NCBI GenBank assembly: GCA_020634415.1
Contig: JACKBT010000038.1
Location: 1-43,505 of the forward strand
Reading direction: 5' to 3'
DNA: 43,505 nucleotides
Source of the DNA: Ardenticatenaceae bacterium
Lineage (GTDB): Bacteria > Chloroflexota > Anaerolineae > Promineifilales > Promineifilaceae
Shown here: piece after piece, positions 26,273 through 34,587 of the stretch
Position numbering within the stretch: the first letter of the stretch is position 1
Layout: each line of letters opens with the position of its first letter
Position numbers and translations under genes: made by a program
The notes under the pieces: model-generated
Seen by the model: only the letters and a program-made list of their open reading frames with translations
What the model was told of the DNA's origin: nothing
Databases searched by the model: none

Positions 26273-28513
26273 CTACTGGCCGCTTTGCCAATATTGGAGC
26301 AGGGTGAGCAGGGCTTGCGGTGGGTTTTGTGGTGCGCCATCGCCTGCCTGATCGAACTCGCTGAGGCCGTGGCAGGAGGTGCAGACGCGGATTTCGCCGG
26401 GTTGGAAGGTGACCCAGTAGCGTTCGCGCACCACGCCATCGCCGTTGGCATCGGTTAGCTGCCAGGTGAGGGCGCGTTGGGCGGGGACGAAGGCGGCCAG
26501 GGAGCCATCTGTGCCGAGGATGACGCTGCCTTCAGGGCCGGGAGAGGGGGGATTGGCGGTGATAACGGCCGTATCGTGCATCTCCTGTGCCAATACCCGC
26601 CGCCCTGGGCGTGGGTCCTGGCTGCAGCAGCCCGTCAGCCCCCGTATTTGATCCGCCTGGAAAAACTGCATATACGAGACATCATACATTGTGCCTGCGG
26701 CCCCAACTGTCTGCACGCCGCCAGGAATGCGCAAATTATAGGGCTGCTGATAATCAAAATCATCGCGTGTGGTCACATCACGGGCCACTGCCAAAGCCAG
26801 GTTGTTGTCGCGGAGATACTGCTGCAACTCTTCCACCGTCACGCCGGCCTGGGCAAACATCTGTAATTCGGGCTGGCCTAGGGCCATCGTGGGGGCAGTC
26901 GGCATCTGGCGCGGCCGCACTTCGACTGGGTTCAGTTCCCACAGGGGGCCGGAATAGGTGATCATCTCGTCGGGACTCCAGTAGCGGATGGTTTTGCTGA
27001 GGCCGTTGGTCAGGGGCTGGTCGGCTTCCCAGTAGCCATTGCTGGACTGGGTGAGGGACATCAGGCGAAAGGCGTAATCGGAATCGTGGGGGTAGCTGCC
27101 ATCATCTTCGCCGGTGTGGCTGGTATGGACGGCGATGAGTGTGCCGTTGGACAGGGGCAGCGGTTCGCGGTAATGGCCGGTGTGGTTGGCGGTGCTGCTG
27201 GTGCTGGCGGTGTCGCGGTGGGTGATGTAGGCAACGCTGATGTGATCGGCATCTTGGGCGGGCAGGGCGGTGATGCTGATGATTTGGCCGGAGGCGTGGG
27301 TGCCAAATTCGGGGGCATCTACGCCGTAATAGGTGCCTGGGTGAAGCGGGTCTTCTTTGATTTGGAACATGTTCTCGATTTCGTTGGGGTTGAAACGGCC
27401 GATCTGCCCATAATACTCAAAAATATTGTCGTCCCCCACGATGGCAGCGGGGATATAGTCGTGCAGTTCGTGGCGGCCCAAATGGTTCAGAATTTCACCG
27501 TCTGTGCCATCTTCGTTGATAGTCCAGGGGAAGAAATGGTTGAAGTTGTGGCCGTAGAGGTTGGTGCCATTTAATAAATCTTCACGGCATTGGCGCGGTT
27601 CGGGGAACACTTCGGTGCGGTCGTTGAGGATGGTGGCGTTGGCGGTTTCGTCGCTGTAGTTGAAGGTGCCGTAATAGCTGCCGCTGTCGCAGTTTTGGCC
27701 GGTGTTGTAGCCCGCGTCGGCATCGGCTTGCTGGTCGCGTTGCAGGTGATCCCATTGGGTGAAGATGATACGGCCGTTGCTGTCCATTGTCGGCGTAAAA
27801 TTACCTGATGGCGCGTGGTTGAGCAGTTGCAAATCACCGGTGGCCGGGTCCAGGCTCCACAAGCCGCTGACGGTGGGGGCTTCTTCGTATTCGTCTAGTT
27901 GGGGGTAAAGATGGGCGGCGCCGCTGCGGGGGCGGTCGGTGGTGAAGATGATACGGCCGTTTGTGCCATAGATGGGGCTGATATTGTTGAAATTCTCTGG
28001 CTGGTTGGGCACTTTGGTAATCACGGGCGTGTCATTGGGGCCTAGCCCGGTGATTTCATATAACTGCCAATAATAAGTTTCTACCTGGTACTGCTGCTCG
28101 GCTGCGCCAATTGCCATGCTAAAAATGGCCTTCTCGCCGCTCCAATGCACCGAGGGGTCGCGCACGGCGATGGCATCGTCATCCTGAAAGCCATCGGGGT
28201 TGTTGCTGCCATAACCAGCCAATTGGGTCAGGTTTTTTAGGGTGCCGTCGGGGTAACGAATCCACAAATCGCCGCCCCGCGCCACAGCCCACATGCTGGC
28301 GAGGTGGTTGCCAAAGGTGGAGCCAATGGTGGTGAAATCTTGCACGATGGGCGGTTGGGTGACGAAGAGAATGGGGTAACTTTGGGCCACGCCTTCTTTT
28401 TCCACAAAGGGCAAAAAGGCAGCATCGGTTTCGCCGCCCAAGACGCGATAGGCCATAAAGCCAATGCCGATAAATAGGACAATGAGGGGAATGATGACGA
28501 ACGTTTTCTTCAT
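26273..28513 (-). CDS. HzsA-related protein: membrane-anchored beta-propeller-like protein with a C-terminal haem c site
   Basis: A 746-residue exported protein. A basic N-terminus (MKKTF) and one hydrophobic segment at about 5-22 form a signal anchor. The bulk resembles the hydrazine synthase alpha-subunit family, with WD40/TolB-like strands (GGDLWIRYPDGTLKNLT, GRIIFTTDRPRSGAAHLY, GRIIFTQWDHL). The C-terminal part contains the family's FVPAQRALTWQLTDANGDGV block and then one haem c motif, CTSCH (711-715). Proteins of this group occur far outside anammox bacteria, so hydrazine chemistry should not be assumed. I read it as an extracytoplasmic electron-transfer protein or redox enzyme of unknown substrate. 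AGGAG lies eight bases before the ATG at 28513. It ends in a terminator at 26214. Confidence 0.78.
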   Translation of the reverse strand: MKKTFVIIPLIVLFIGIGFMAYRVLGGETDAAFLPFVEKEGVAQSYPILFVTQPPIVQDFTTIGSTFGNHLASMWAVARGGDLWIRYPDGTLKNLTQLAGYGSNNPDGFQDDDAIAVRDPSVHWSGEKAIFSMAIGAAEQQYQVETYYWQLYEITGLGPNDTPVITKVPNQPENFNNISPIYGTNGRIIFTTDRPRSGAAHLYPQLDEYEEAPTVSGLWSLDPATGDLQLLNHAPSGNFTPTMDSNGRIIFTQWDHLQRDQQADADAGYNTGQNCDSGSYYGTFNYSDETANATILNDRTEVFPEPRQCREDLLNGTNLYGHNFNHFFPWTINEDGTDGEILNHLGRHELHDYIPAAIVGDDNIFEYYGQIGRFNPNEIENMFQIKEDPLHPGTYYGVDAPEFGTHASGQIISITALPAQDADHISVAYITHRDTASTSSTANHTGHYREPLPLSNGTLIAVHTSHTGEDDGSYPHDSDYAFRLMSLTQSSNGYWEADQPLTNGLSKTIRYWSPDEMITYSGPLWELNPVEVRPRQMPTAPTMALGQPELQMFAQAGVTVEELQQYLRDNNLALAVARDVTTRDDFDYQQPYNLRIPGGVQTVGAAGTMYDVSYMQFFQADQIRGLTGCCSQDPRPGRRVLAQEMHDTAVITANPPSPGPEGSVILGTDGSLAAFVPAQRALTWQLTDANGDGVVRERYWVTFQPGEIRVCTSCHGLSEFDQAGDGAPQNPPQALLTLLQYWQSGQ

Positions 28514-28624
28514 GACATGCTCCTGATGCAGCTTATGCGGATAGGCTGCAAATGATGAGAGCATGATACACTATTTTCGTCCGAAAACCGTCCGTTGGCG
28601 AAAGGGGTTGGGGAGGAACGGCCG

Positions 28625-29047
28625 TTAACGCCCCTCTGCCTCTTTCTTCAGCCCGGCCACAAAATCCCGGAACGATTTGGTTAAATCAGGAATGGCGCGG
28701 TTAAAAATGGGCATCAACAGCCCAGTAAACTCTTCCTGGCATTTGAATGTTACTGTACCATCGTCGTTGGGGGTGAGGGAAAAGGTGCGCTCGCCCTTAA
28801 AGAGGCCCAAGGGTAGACCGCTGGCCCACACCATTTGGCGATTGGGTTCAAAAACGGTGACTTTGGCGGGAAACGGCCGTCCCGGATCCAACGTGGTATA
28901 GGCCGTAATCCTTTGCCCCAGGGCAATCGTCCCCTCCAGCTTCATCATATTGGGGTCCCACTGTGGGTATGCCTCGGCCTTCGTCAAAATCTGCCAAATG
29001 GTTTCTGGTGTCGCTTGGATGGTTGTGGTTGCTTCAAAACGCTTCAT
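28625..29047 (-). CDS. SRPBCC family protein (START-like lipid/ligand-binding fold)
   Basis: A 140-residue protein with the SRPBCC layout. An N-terminal FEATTTIQATPETIWQILTKAEAYPQWDPNM strand-helix region (the start of most Polyketide_cyc2 proteins) is followed by FEPNRQMVWASG, and it ends in a long C-terminal helix (LTKSFRDFVAGLKKEAEG). Members bind hydrophobic ligands or act as cyclases; the function here is unknown. TAGGAGGT lies just upstream of the ATG. An iterated-word palindrome (29084-29147) lies between it and the haem A synthase gene on the same strand. Confidence 0.88.
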   Translation of the reverse strand: MKRFEATTTIQATPETIWQILTKAEAYPQWDPNMMKLEGTIALGQRITAYTTLDPGRPFPAKVTVFEPNRQMVWASGLPLGLFKGERTFSLTPNDDGTVTFKCQEEFTGLLMPIFNRAIPDLTKSFRDFVAGLKKEAEGR

Positions 29048-29083
29048 GGTGATACCTCCTAAAGGGTTAGGAACGAAGTTTAA

Positions 29084-29147
29084 CTTGAGATTGGAGATTG
29101 GAGACTGGAGATTAGCCGAGTCTCCAATCTCCAGTCTCCAATCTCCT
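29084..29147. repeat. Palindromic iterated-word element (GGAGATT/GGAGACT), full copy
   Basis: A 21-bp arm at 29093-29113, starting GGAGATTGGAGACTGG, pairs perfectly with 29126-29146, with extra partial copies inside the loop. The arm is the same as at 12008-12028. It lies 37 bases upstream of the SRPBCC start codon. Confidence 0.85.
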
Positions 29148-29209
29148 GTAAGTTGTTAAATTCTCATTCCTTAGCAGATAGGGTATCACAAAAGTCCCCC
29201 TGGCGGGGG

Positions 29210-30277
29210 CTACAGAGCGGCTTGGGCTTGGGGGGTGGTGGGGTTGACGGCCGTTTGCCTGGCTGGCACGTGTCCAATCTGATAAGCCACATATAAGGCC
29301 ATCAGATAGAGAATGAGGGCTGTGCCTTGATGGCTGAGGGCTAAGACAATGTGGACATGGAACCAGATGACGGTGACACCTAGCGTGATTTGTGTGACGA
29401 CAATGCCGATCAGCCACAGCAAGGAGCGGCGCAGGTGAGGTGCGTCGGTGCGGTTTTGAACGAGGTAGTAGAGGATGAGAACGGCCGTTAATACCACGAA
29501 GGCAAACCAACGATGGACAAAATGCACCGCTGGCAGTGACTCAATCAAATTACGCCACCAGGGCTGCATCACCGATAACAAACCCGGCGGCACCCAATAA
29601 CCAAACATCAGCGGCCAGGTGGCCGAGACATGGCCCGCCTTCAAACCAGCCACCAAGCCCCCATAACTAATTTGCACCACAACCAGGCCAATCACCAATC
29701 CCATCACCCAATTAAGCGGCGATTTCTGACGAGGGCGGTCTGGCGCACCCAGCCGCAGCGCTTGCCAAAAAGCCATAGACAACAGCAGCAAAGCCAGCAG
29801 CAAGTGAATCGTCAGCCGAAAATGGCTCACAGCCGGTATATCTTCTAAACCACTGCTCACCATATACCAGCCCATAACCCCCTGTGCTCCAAACAGGATG
29901 ACCACCAGCCAGTAGAAGCCCGATTTGCGCCAGGGAATAATCCCTTTAGCCACAAACACAAAAAGCGGCACAGCCACAATCAGGCCAGCAAAACGAGCGA
30001 CCAGACGATGAATATACTCGTTGTAAAAAATAAACTTGTACTCAGCCAGTGTCATCTCGGTATTGATGAATTGGTATTCGGGCGTTTGTTGATATTTGGC
30101 AAATTCGGCCTGCCACTGGGCTTCGCCAATAGGCGGAATTACGCCGCTTATGGGGTTCCACTCTACAATGGACAAGCCTGAGCGGGTGAGGCGCACATAG
30201 CCGCCAAACAGAACCATAAAAACAATAAGACCACAAACTGTAAAGAGCCAACGACGGATCACAACAACATCTTTCAT
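29210..30277 (-). CDS. ctaA: Haem A synthase, COX15/CtaA family
   Basis: A 355-residue polytopic membrane enzyme with eight predicted hydrophobic segments that oxidises haem O to haem A for aa3-type cytochrome oxidases. The four conserved haem-ligand histidines are visible: His90 (YNEYIHRLVARF), His158 (FRLTIHLLLA), His255 (VHFVHRWFAF) and His316 (LALSHQGTA). The early GGYVRLTRSGLSIVEWNPISG and the 90-residue loop match the Cox15 type rather than the shorter Bacillus CtaA. AGAGGTGG precedes the ATG. The 215-bp leader contains two adjacent small hairpins (GCTCC..GGAGC and CGGCT..AGCCG, 30313-30345). No ctaB or oxidase genes are in the window. Confidence 0.93.
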   Translation of the reverse strand: MKDVVVIRRWLFTVCGLIVFMVLFGGYVRLTRSGLSIVEWNPISGVIPPIGEAQWQAEFAKYQQTPEYQFINTEMTLAEYKFIFYNEYIHRLVARFAGLIVAVPLFVFVAKGIIPWRKSGFYWLVVILFGAQGVMGWYMVSSGLEDIPAVSHFRLTIHLLLALLLLSMAFWQALRLGAPDRPRQKSPLNWVMGLVIGLVVVQISYGGLVAGLKAGHVSATWPLMFGYWVPPGLLSVMQPWWRNLIESLPAVHFVHRWFAFVVLTAVLILYYLVQNRTDAPHLRRSLLWLIGIVVTQITLGVTVIWFHVHIVLALSHQGTALILYLMALYVAYQIGHVPARQTAVNPTTPQAQAAL

Positions 30278-30445
30278 AAGCCACCTCTATGTTTTGGATT
30301 GGATTGCTAGAAACTGCTCCTCTTGGGGGAGCGGCTTGAGCCGAATCCAGGCAGGCTATTATGGGGGAGAAACACGGCCCCGGTTACAGTACAAAATCAT
30401 ATGATTGTGGTGATGGATGTCACCAAATAGGAGGGGTGTGGCACA

Positions 30446-30480
30446 GGGTGACGGCCGTTTACCTTAAACGGCCGTCACCC
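30446..30480. terminator. Perfect 16-bp hairpin made of two ACGGCCGT copies
   Basis: GGGTGACGGCCGTTTA (30446-30461) is followed by CCT and its exact complement (30465-30480). Each arm contains one ACGGCCGT. It lies 12 bases past the stop codon of the SPFH gene at 30493 and probably acts as its terminator, although a T run is lacking. Confidence 0.65.
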
Positions 30481-30492
30481 TTCTACAAAAAC

Positions 30493-31413
30493 TTATCGTG
30501 ATGAGTTATCCTTGGCGGCTTCAGCCGCTAACAACTCCTTCACCAGCCCATTGCCTTTCGGCAGCATCGTAATTTTTACATCGCTTTTGATAAGGTTTTC
30601 TGTCTCCAAAATCTCAAACATGATCTTGGCTATCTCTGGATCAGCATTAATTTGGTTGAGGGCCTCCCCCACAATTTGGGGACGAACAGCATGAGCTTTG
30701 GCAAACTCCACCGCTGCCCGTCGTTCGGCCGAGTTGGTGATAATACTGACCCGGTTGGCTCCATCCTGGCGAATAGCCGATGTTACCTGCCGCAGCCGAT
30801 TCACCACCTTCTCCTCAATTTGGCGGATCATGCCCACATCGCGGAAATGCACCTTGCGGATATAGACCGACCCCAGCTTGTAACCCCACTCCTCCGACTT
30901 GGGCGATACTTCTGCTCGCACGGCCCGGCTCATGGTGTGCCGCGTCTCCAACATCGCCTCCAGCGGCATATTGCTCAACGTGCGCACGGTGGCGTTGCTC
31001 ACATTGGCGGCTAACGAGCCGCGTGGGTCGGTATTCTTGAACAGGTAAGCTACCGGATCGCTGACCTTCATCTCATACCAAACACCAATTCCCATCGGTG
31101 CGCCTTCTTCGGAGTTGACGGGCAAACTACGCAGGTATTTCTGATCCAAACGCATATCCAAAATGCGGCGCGAGCCTAGCCAATTGACGATAAGGGCGGC
31201 TGGCCCCATTTTCAGCCAGAGCAAGTACAGACCTGGCTCTTCCAAAACGGCCACGACTTTGCCGAATAGAACATAGACGTGGGATGTGCCTTCTTGCACG
31301 ACGGCGTAAAAACCAAACATGCGCATGAGCCAGCGGATGATTGGCTCGCCAATGAGTAAGACGAAGAAAACGATAGCGGCCGTTCCCAATGAATCTATAA
31401 TCTGCCCAATCAT
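30493..31413 (-). CDS. SPFH/Band 7 domain protein (downstream member of a pair)
   Basis: A 306-residue membrane-associated protein. A hydrophobic N-terminus at about 8-30 is followed by an SPFH domain at about 35-230 with the prohibitin-like VRTLSNMPLEAMLETRHTMSRAVRAEV block. Then comes KVHFRDVGMIRQIEEKVVNRLRQ and an Ala-rich helix (NSAERRAAVEFAKAHAV) as in stomatin/slipin proteins. Such proteins oligomerise into membrane microdomain scaffolds or regulate membrane proteases such as FtsH. It overlaps the upstream SPFH gene by four bases, so the two are translationally coupled and probably form a hetero-oligomer like HflK/HflC. Confidence 0.85.
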   Translation of the reverse strand: MIGQIIDSLGTAAIVFFVLLIGEPIIRWLMRMFGFYAVVQEGTSHVYVLFGKVVAVLEEPGLYLLWLKMGPAALIVNWLGSRRILDMRLDQKYLRSLPVNSEEGAPMGIGVWYEMKVSDPVAYLFKNTDPRGSLAANVSNATVRTLSNMPLEAMLETRHTMSRAVRAEVSPKSEEWGYKLGSVYIRKVHFRDVGMIRQIEEKVVNRLRQVTSAIRQDGANRVSIITNSAERRAAVEFAKAHAVRPQIVGEALNQINADPEIAKIMFEILETENLIKSDVKITMLPKGNGLVKELLAAEAAKDNSSR

Positions 31414-32405
31414 TCTTTCACCTCCAAGATGACATTTTTAGCTTGCTTGAAAAGTCCTAAGCGCACATTGCGCAGATAAGCTTCTAGCACCCCAGGGCCA
31501 TTGGCTTTGATTTGGCGCAGTTGCTCGGCCATTGAGTTGAGCGGCTCCACTTCGGCTTGGGCACGCAGGGTTTCAATCTCTACGGCGCGTTTTGACTGCA
31601 CAATGGTCTGGTCGGCTTGGGCTTTGGCCAGACTAATTTCAGAGGAGACTTCGTTGTGGGCGGTGTTGATGGCGGCCAGAGCTGAGTCAACTTCTTGCGG
31701 CGGATCAATGCCGGTTATGAGCGAAGCATCAAACTCTACGCCATACCGAGCAGCGGCTGAGGCCGATTCATTTTCCATGTAGTTGTTGATCTCGTTCAGA
31801 TTTTTGCGCAGATCGTTGATGGAGATACCACCCAGCAGTTCCGCATCCAAAACTTCGTCATCATCCTCGGCTGCAGCCATGGCGGGCGATTCAAAACTGG
31901 CAATGCGCTGGCGCAAAATGGCGACGAAGTAACCCATGACGTGGACGATGGGATTTTTGACACCGAATAGGTAGGCATAGAGGTTGCGCTCAGACGGCCG
32001 ATAGCGAATCTGCCCCGTTAAACCAATATTCAACTGGTCTTTGGTTACGGCTTCTAAAATGGTGCCGTTGTGATTGGCTGTTGGTGTTTCCAGGTCGAGG
32101 GCCATGTTGATGGTTTCGGTGGCGATGGAAACCTTGTGGATGCGTTCCCAGGGCCAGCGGAAGTAGGGGCCACCGGGTTGAATTACACGCACTTGTGGGT
32201 AAATGTAGCGCTCTTTGTCCTTATCGTTTAGATAATCGGCAATGGGGTCTTCCAGTGTGGTGGCTTTGCCCAGGCGCACGGCTCGTCCAAACCGGGTTTT
32301 AACGGCTCGCTCGTTTTGGTCAACAGTGTAAAAACCGCTGAGAACGTAGCGCAAGAAAAACCAGGCCGCGAATCCTAAAAAGAAACCAAGTGCAGTACCA
32401 GTCAT
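31410..32405 (-). CDS. SPFH/Band 7 domain protein (HflK-like upstream member of a pair)
   Basis: A 331-residue protein. A hydrophobic segment at about 4-26 precedes FYTVDQNERAVKTRFGRAV, the canonical start of the HflK/stomatin domain. The SPFH domain runs to about 230. A charged helical region follows (EVSSEISLAKAQADQTIVQSKRAVEIETLRAQAEVEPL in parts). An acidic insert (EDDDEVLDAELLGG) lies near 175-190. AAGGAG lies nine bases upstream of the ATG. It is the first gene of the two-gene SPFH operon that ends at the 30446 hairpin. Confidence 0.85.
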   Translation of the reverse strand: MTGTALGFFLGFAAWFFLRYVLSGFYTVDQNERAVKTRFGRAVRLGKATTLEDPIADYLNDKDKERYIYPQVRVIQPGGPYFRWPWERIHKVSIATETINMALDLETPTANHNGTILEAVTKDQLNIGLTGQIRYRPSERNLYAYLFGVKNPIVHVMGYFVAILRQRIASFESPAMAAAEDDDEVLDAELLGGISINDLRKNLNEINNYMENESASAAARYGVEFDASLITGIDPPQEVDSALAAINTAHNEVSSEISLAKAQADQTIVQSKRAVEIETLRAQAEVEPLNSMAEQLRQIKANGPGVLEAYLRNVRLGLFKQAKNVILEVKE

Positions 32406-32543
32406 AAAGGGTCTTCTCCTTGTGTCAACCAGCAGGGATGTGAGGGGGAAGCTGTGGTTGACGCGCTATTGAGGGTAAATGATGGCGCAGCGGCCATCGT
32501 TGCATGACATAATAATAACGATCTTGGGGCTGGTTGGGAAGAG

Positions 32544-32585
32544 GGAACGGTGAACCCGTTTACCGTTTACGGATTACGGAATACT
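32544..32585. repeat. Iterated-word element (CGGTGAACCCGTTTACCG / TTTACGGATTACGG)
   Basis: ACGGTGAACCCGTTTACCGT followed by TTACGGATTACGG lies 15 bases before the MFS start codon. The first part can fold as CGGTGAA..TTTACCG with G/T pairs. The words resemble those at 22088 and 37568. The rest of the 194-bp divergent gap between the SPFH and MFS genes shows a GGTTGAC and AAGGAG on the minus strand but no other clear signal. Confidence 0.55.
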
Positions 32586-32599
32586 GGTAGGATCATGGC

Positions 32600-33940
32600 A
32601 TGATTAGACCGAAATTGATGTTACGTTGGTTGTTGCAGATGGATCAGCCTGTTCCGCCCCGGAATGAGGCGGAGATTGAGGCGGAGATTGAACGCCATTA
32701 TCGCTGGAATTATTGGGTGAATTTGCTGGATGGGGGCAGCTTTTGGTTTGGGGCCAGTTTTATTTCGTCGGCGACGATTGTGCCGCTGTTTGTGAGTAAG
32801 TTGACGGACAGCCCGGTGGCGATTGGGATAACGGCCGTTATCGCCCAAGCCTCCTGGTATCTGCCCCAACTCTTCACGGCCAACCTCGTCGAGCGGCTGC
32901 CGCGCAAAAAGCCAGTCGTCGTCAACCTCGGCTTCTTCACCGAGCGGCTGCCCCTCTTCTTCATGACCTTTGCCGCCGTTCTGGCCGCACGATCCCCCAT
33001 TGCTGCCTTGTGGCTCTTTCTCCTGGCCTATGCCTGGCATGGGTTGGGCGCGGGCATCATCGCTACTGCCTGGCAAGATTTGATTGCCCGCTGCTTTCCG
33101 GTAGAGCGACGCGGCCGTTTTTTTGGCACAACCATGTTTGTGGGCGCAGGCACTGGCGCACTTTCGGCCAGTTTTAGTGCCTGGCTGCTTGATCATTACC
33201 CTTTCCCCACCAACTTTGTCATCGTCTTTGCCATTGCCACCGCCAGCATCATGATCAGCCTCTTTTTCATTGCCCTCACGCGGGAACCCGCCCAGCCTGT
33301 GACCACGCCCCGGCGCAGCCGCCGCCAATATAGGGCCGAATTGGGCCATATTTTGCGCAGTGATGTCAACTTTCGCCGCTTCCTTGTCGCCCGCTGGACG
33401 TATGCTCTGGGCACAATGGGTATTGGCTTTGTCACCGTGGCCGCCATTCACCGCTGGCAAGTGCCCGACCGAACGGTGGGGCTTTTTACGTTGATGTACT
33501 TGATTGGGCAGACGATTGGTAATTTGCTTTTTGGTTATCTGGCGGATCATTTTGGGCATAAGCTGTCGTTGGAACTGAGTGCGGCTTTAGCGGGCATGGC
33601 ATATCTGGCGGCCTGGTTTGTGCCTTCGCCTGCCTGGTATTTTGTCATTTTTATCTTGTTGGGCATGAATTTGGGGGCGACGATTGTGTCGGGGATTTTG
33701 ATTGTGATGGAGTTTGCGTCACCAGAAAAACGGCCGACTTACGCGGGCCTGGTTAACACAACGGTGGGCATCTTTAGCTTTCTCGCGCCGCTCATTGGCA
33801 CATCGTTGGCAGGGGTGAGTTATGGCGTGGTATTTGTGTTGGGGGGCATCATCAATCTGGTTTGTTGGCTGCTGCTGCGTTTTTGGGTGAAGGAACCAAG
33901 ATGGGGTGAGGGTGAACGGCCGTTCACCCCCACCGATTAA
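32600..33940 (+). CDS. Major facilitator superfamily transporter
   Basis: A 446-residue protein with about twelve hydrophobic segments in two six-helix halves, separated near residue 235 by a basic loop (RRSRRQYRAELGHILRSD). The cytoplasmic 2-3 loop carries ERLPRKKPVVV and the second-half equivalent is YLADHFGHKLSL. The N-terminal about 45 residues are charged and acidic (EAEIEAEIERHYRWN). This subtype is common in Chloroflexota and Firmicutes, and its substrate is unknown. Base composition flips sharply from G-rich to C-rich on the coding strand at the ACGGCCGT at 32831. Confidence 0.88.
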   Translation: MIRPKLMLRWLLQMDQPVPPRNEAEIEAEIERHYRWNYWVNLLDGGSFWFGASFISSATIVPLFVSKLTDSPVAIGITAVIAQASWYLPQLFTANLVERLPRKKPVVVNLGFFTERLPLFFMTFAAVLAARSPIAALWLFLLAYAWHGLGAGIIATAWQDLIARCFPVERRGRFFGTTMFVGAGTGALSASFSAWLLDHYPFPTNFVIVFAIATASIMISLFFIALTREPAQPVTTPRRSRRQYRAELGHILRSDVNFRRFLVARWTYALGTMGIGFVTVAAIHRWQVPDRTVGLFTLMYLIGQTIGNLLFGYLADHFGHKLSLELSAALAGMAYLAAWFVPSPAWYFVIFILLGMNLGATIVSGILIVMEFASPEKRPTYAGLVNTTVGIFSFLAPLIGTSLAGVSYGVVFVLGGIINLVCWLLLRFWVKEPRWGEGERPFTPTD

Positions 33941-34159
33941 TCGTCAACTGTCAACCATAACGTGGCGATGCCACAACCAAAGTCTCACGAATGGAAAGGA
34001 GCACGAAAAAATAACATTTGTGATCCTTTCCGTTCTTGAGAAGAAGCGACTTTTTACGCTTATGGCGCACATTTTGTGCCTGTACGGAGTAAATGGTGGT
34101 TTTACGTTTTACGCATTACGTTTTAGAATCCTCCAAAACCATACAAGGAGTTTACAGAA

Positions 34160-34525
34160 ATGAGCCAACAAGTAGCCTGGGTCTTACAGATGTCCATCAA
34201 AGAAGGACAGTATGACAACGTGATAGCCCTCATGGAAGAAATGGTTGCGGCCACCCAAGCCAATGAGCCGGGAGCATTAAGCTACGAATGGTCGGTCAAC
34301 GACGACAAAACCGTCTGCCACCTTTATGAACGCTATGCTGATTCTGCCGCTACGATGGTGCATATGGGTAACTTCGGCGGCAAATTTATGAAGCGTTTCT
34401 TCACCTATATGAGGGCAACGGGCATTTTTGTTTATGGCAGCCCCAACGATGAAGTGAAAGGGGCCTTGGCTGGCTTAAAGCCGCTCTACATGGGTTCCAT
34501 CGGCGGCTTCACGCGGCACGGATAA
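34160..34525 (+). CDS. Antibiotic biosynthesis monooxygenase (ABM)-like small protein
   Basis: A 121-residue protein with the dimeric ferredoxin-like ABM layout. A VAWVLQMSIKEGQYDNVIALMEEMV strand-helix is followed by a second strand at LSYEWSVNDDKTVCHLYERYADSAATMVHM, then a C-terminal extension. Members oxidise quinols or aromatic substrates without cofactors, but many are uncharacterised. AAGGAG lies nine bases before the ATG. The 219-bp gap upstream contains a GGAAAGGA..TCCTTTCC pairing (33994-34040 region) and TTTTACG/ATTACG words (34092-34122). It converges on gcvP across the 34528 palindrome. Confidence 0.82.
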   Translation: MSQQVAWVLQMSIKEGQYDNVIALMEEMVAATQANEPGALSYEWSVNDDKTVCHLYERYADSAATMVHMGNFGGKFMKRFFTYMRATGIFVYGSPNDEVKGALAGLKPLYMGSIGGFTRHG

Positions 34526-34527
34526 TA

Positions 34528-34580
34528 AAGAGAGGAGATTAGAGATTGGAGATTGACCAATCTCCAGTCTCCAATCTCCA
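34528..34580. repeat. Palindromic iterated-word element (GAGATT/GGAGATT), convergent gap
   Basis: The left arm AGAGATTGGAGATTG (34541-34555) faces AATCTCCAGTCTCC and its extension at 34559-34580. The first 20 bases of the right arm match those at 12031 and 29126. It fills nearly all of the 62-bp gap between two convergent stop codons, so it probably acts as a bidirectional terminator. Confidence 0.8.
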
Positions 34581-34587
34581 ATTTCAA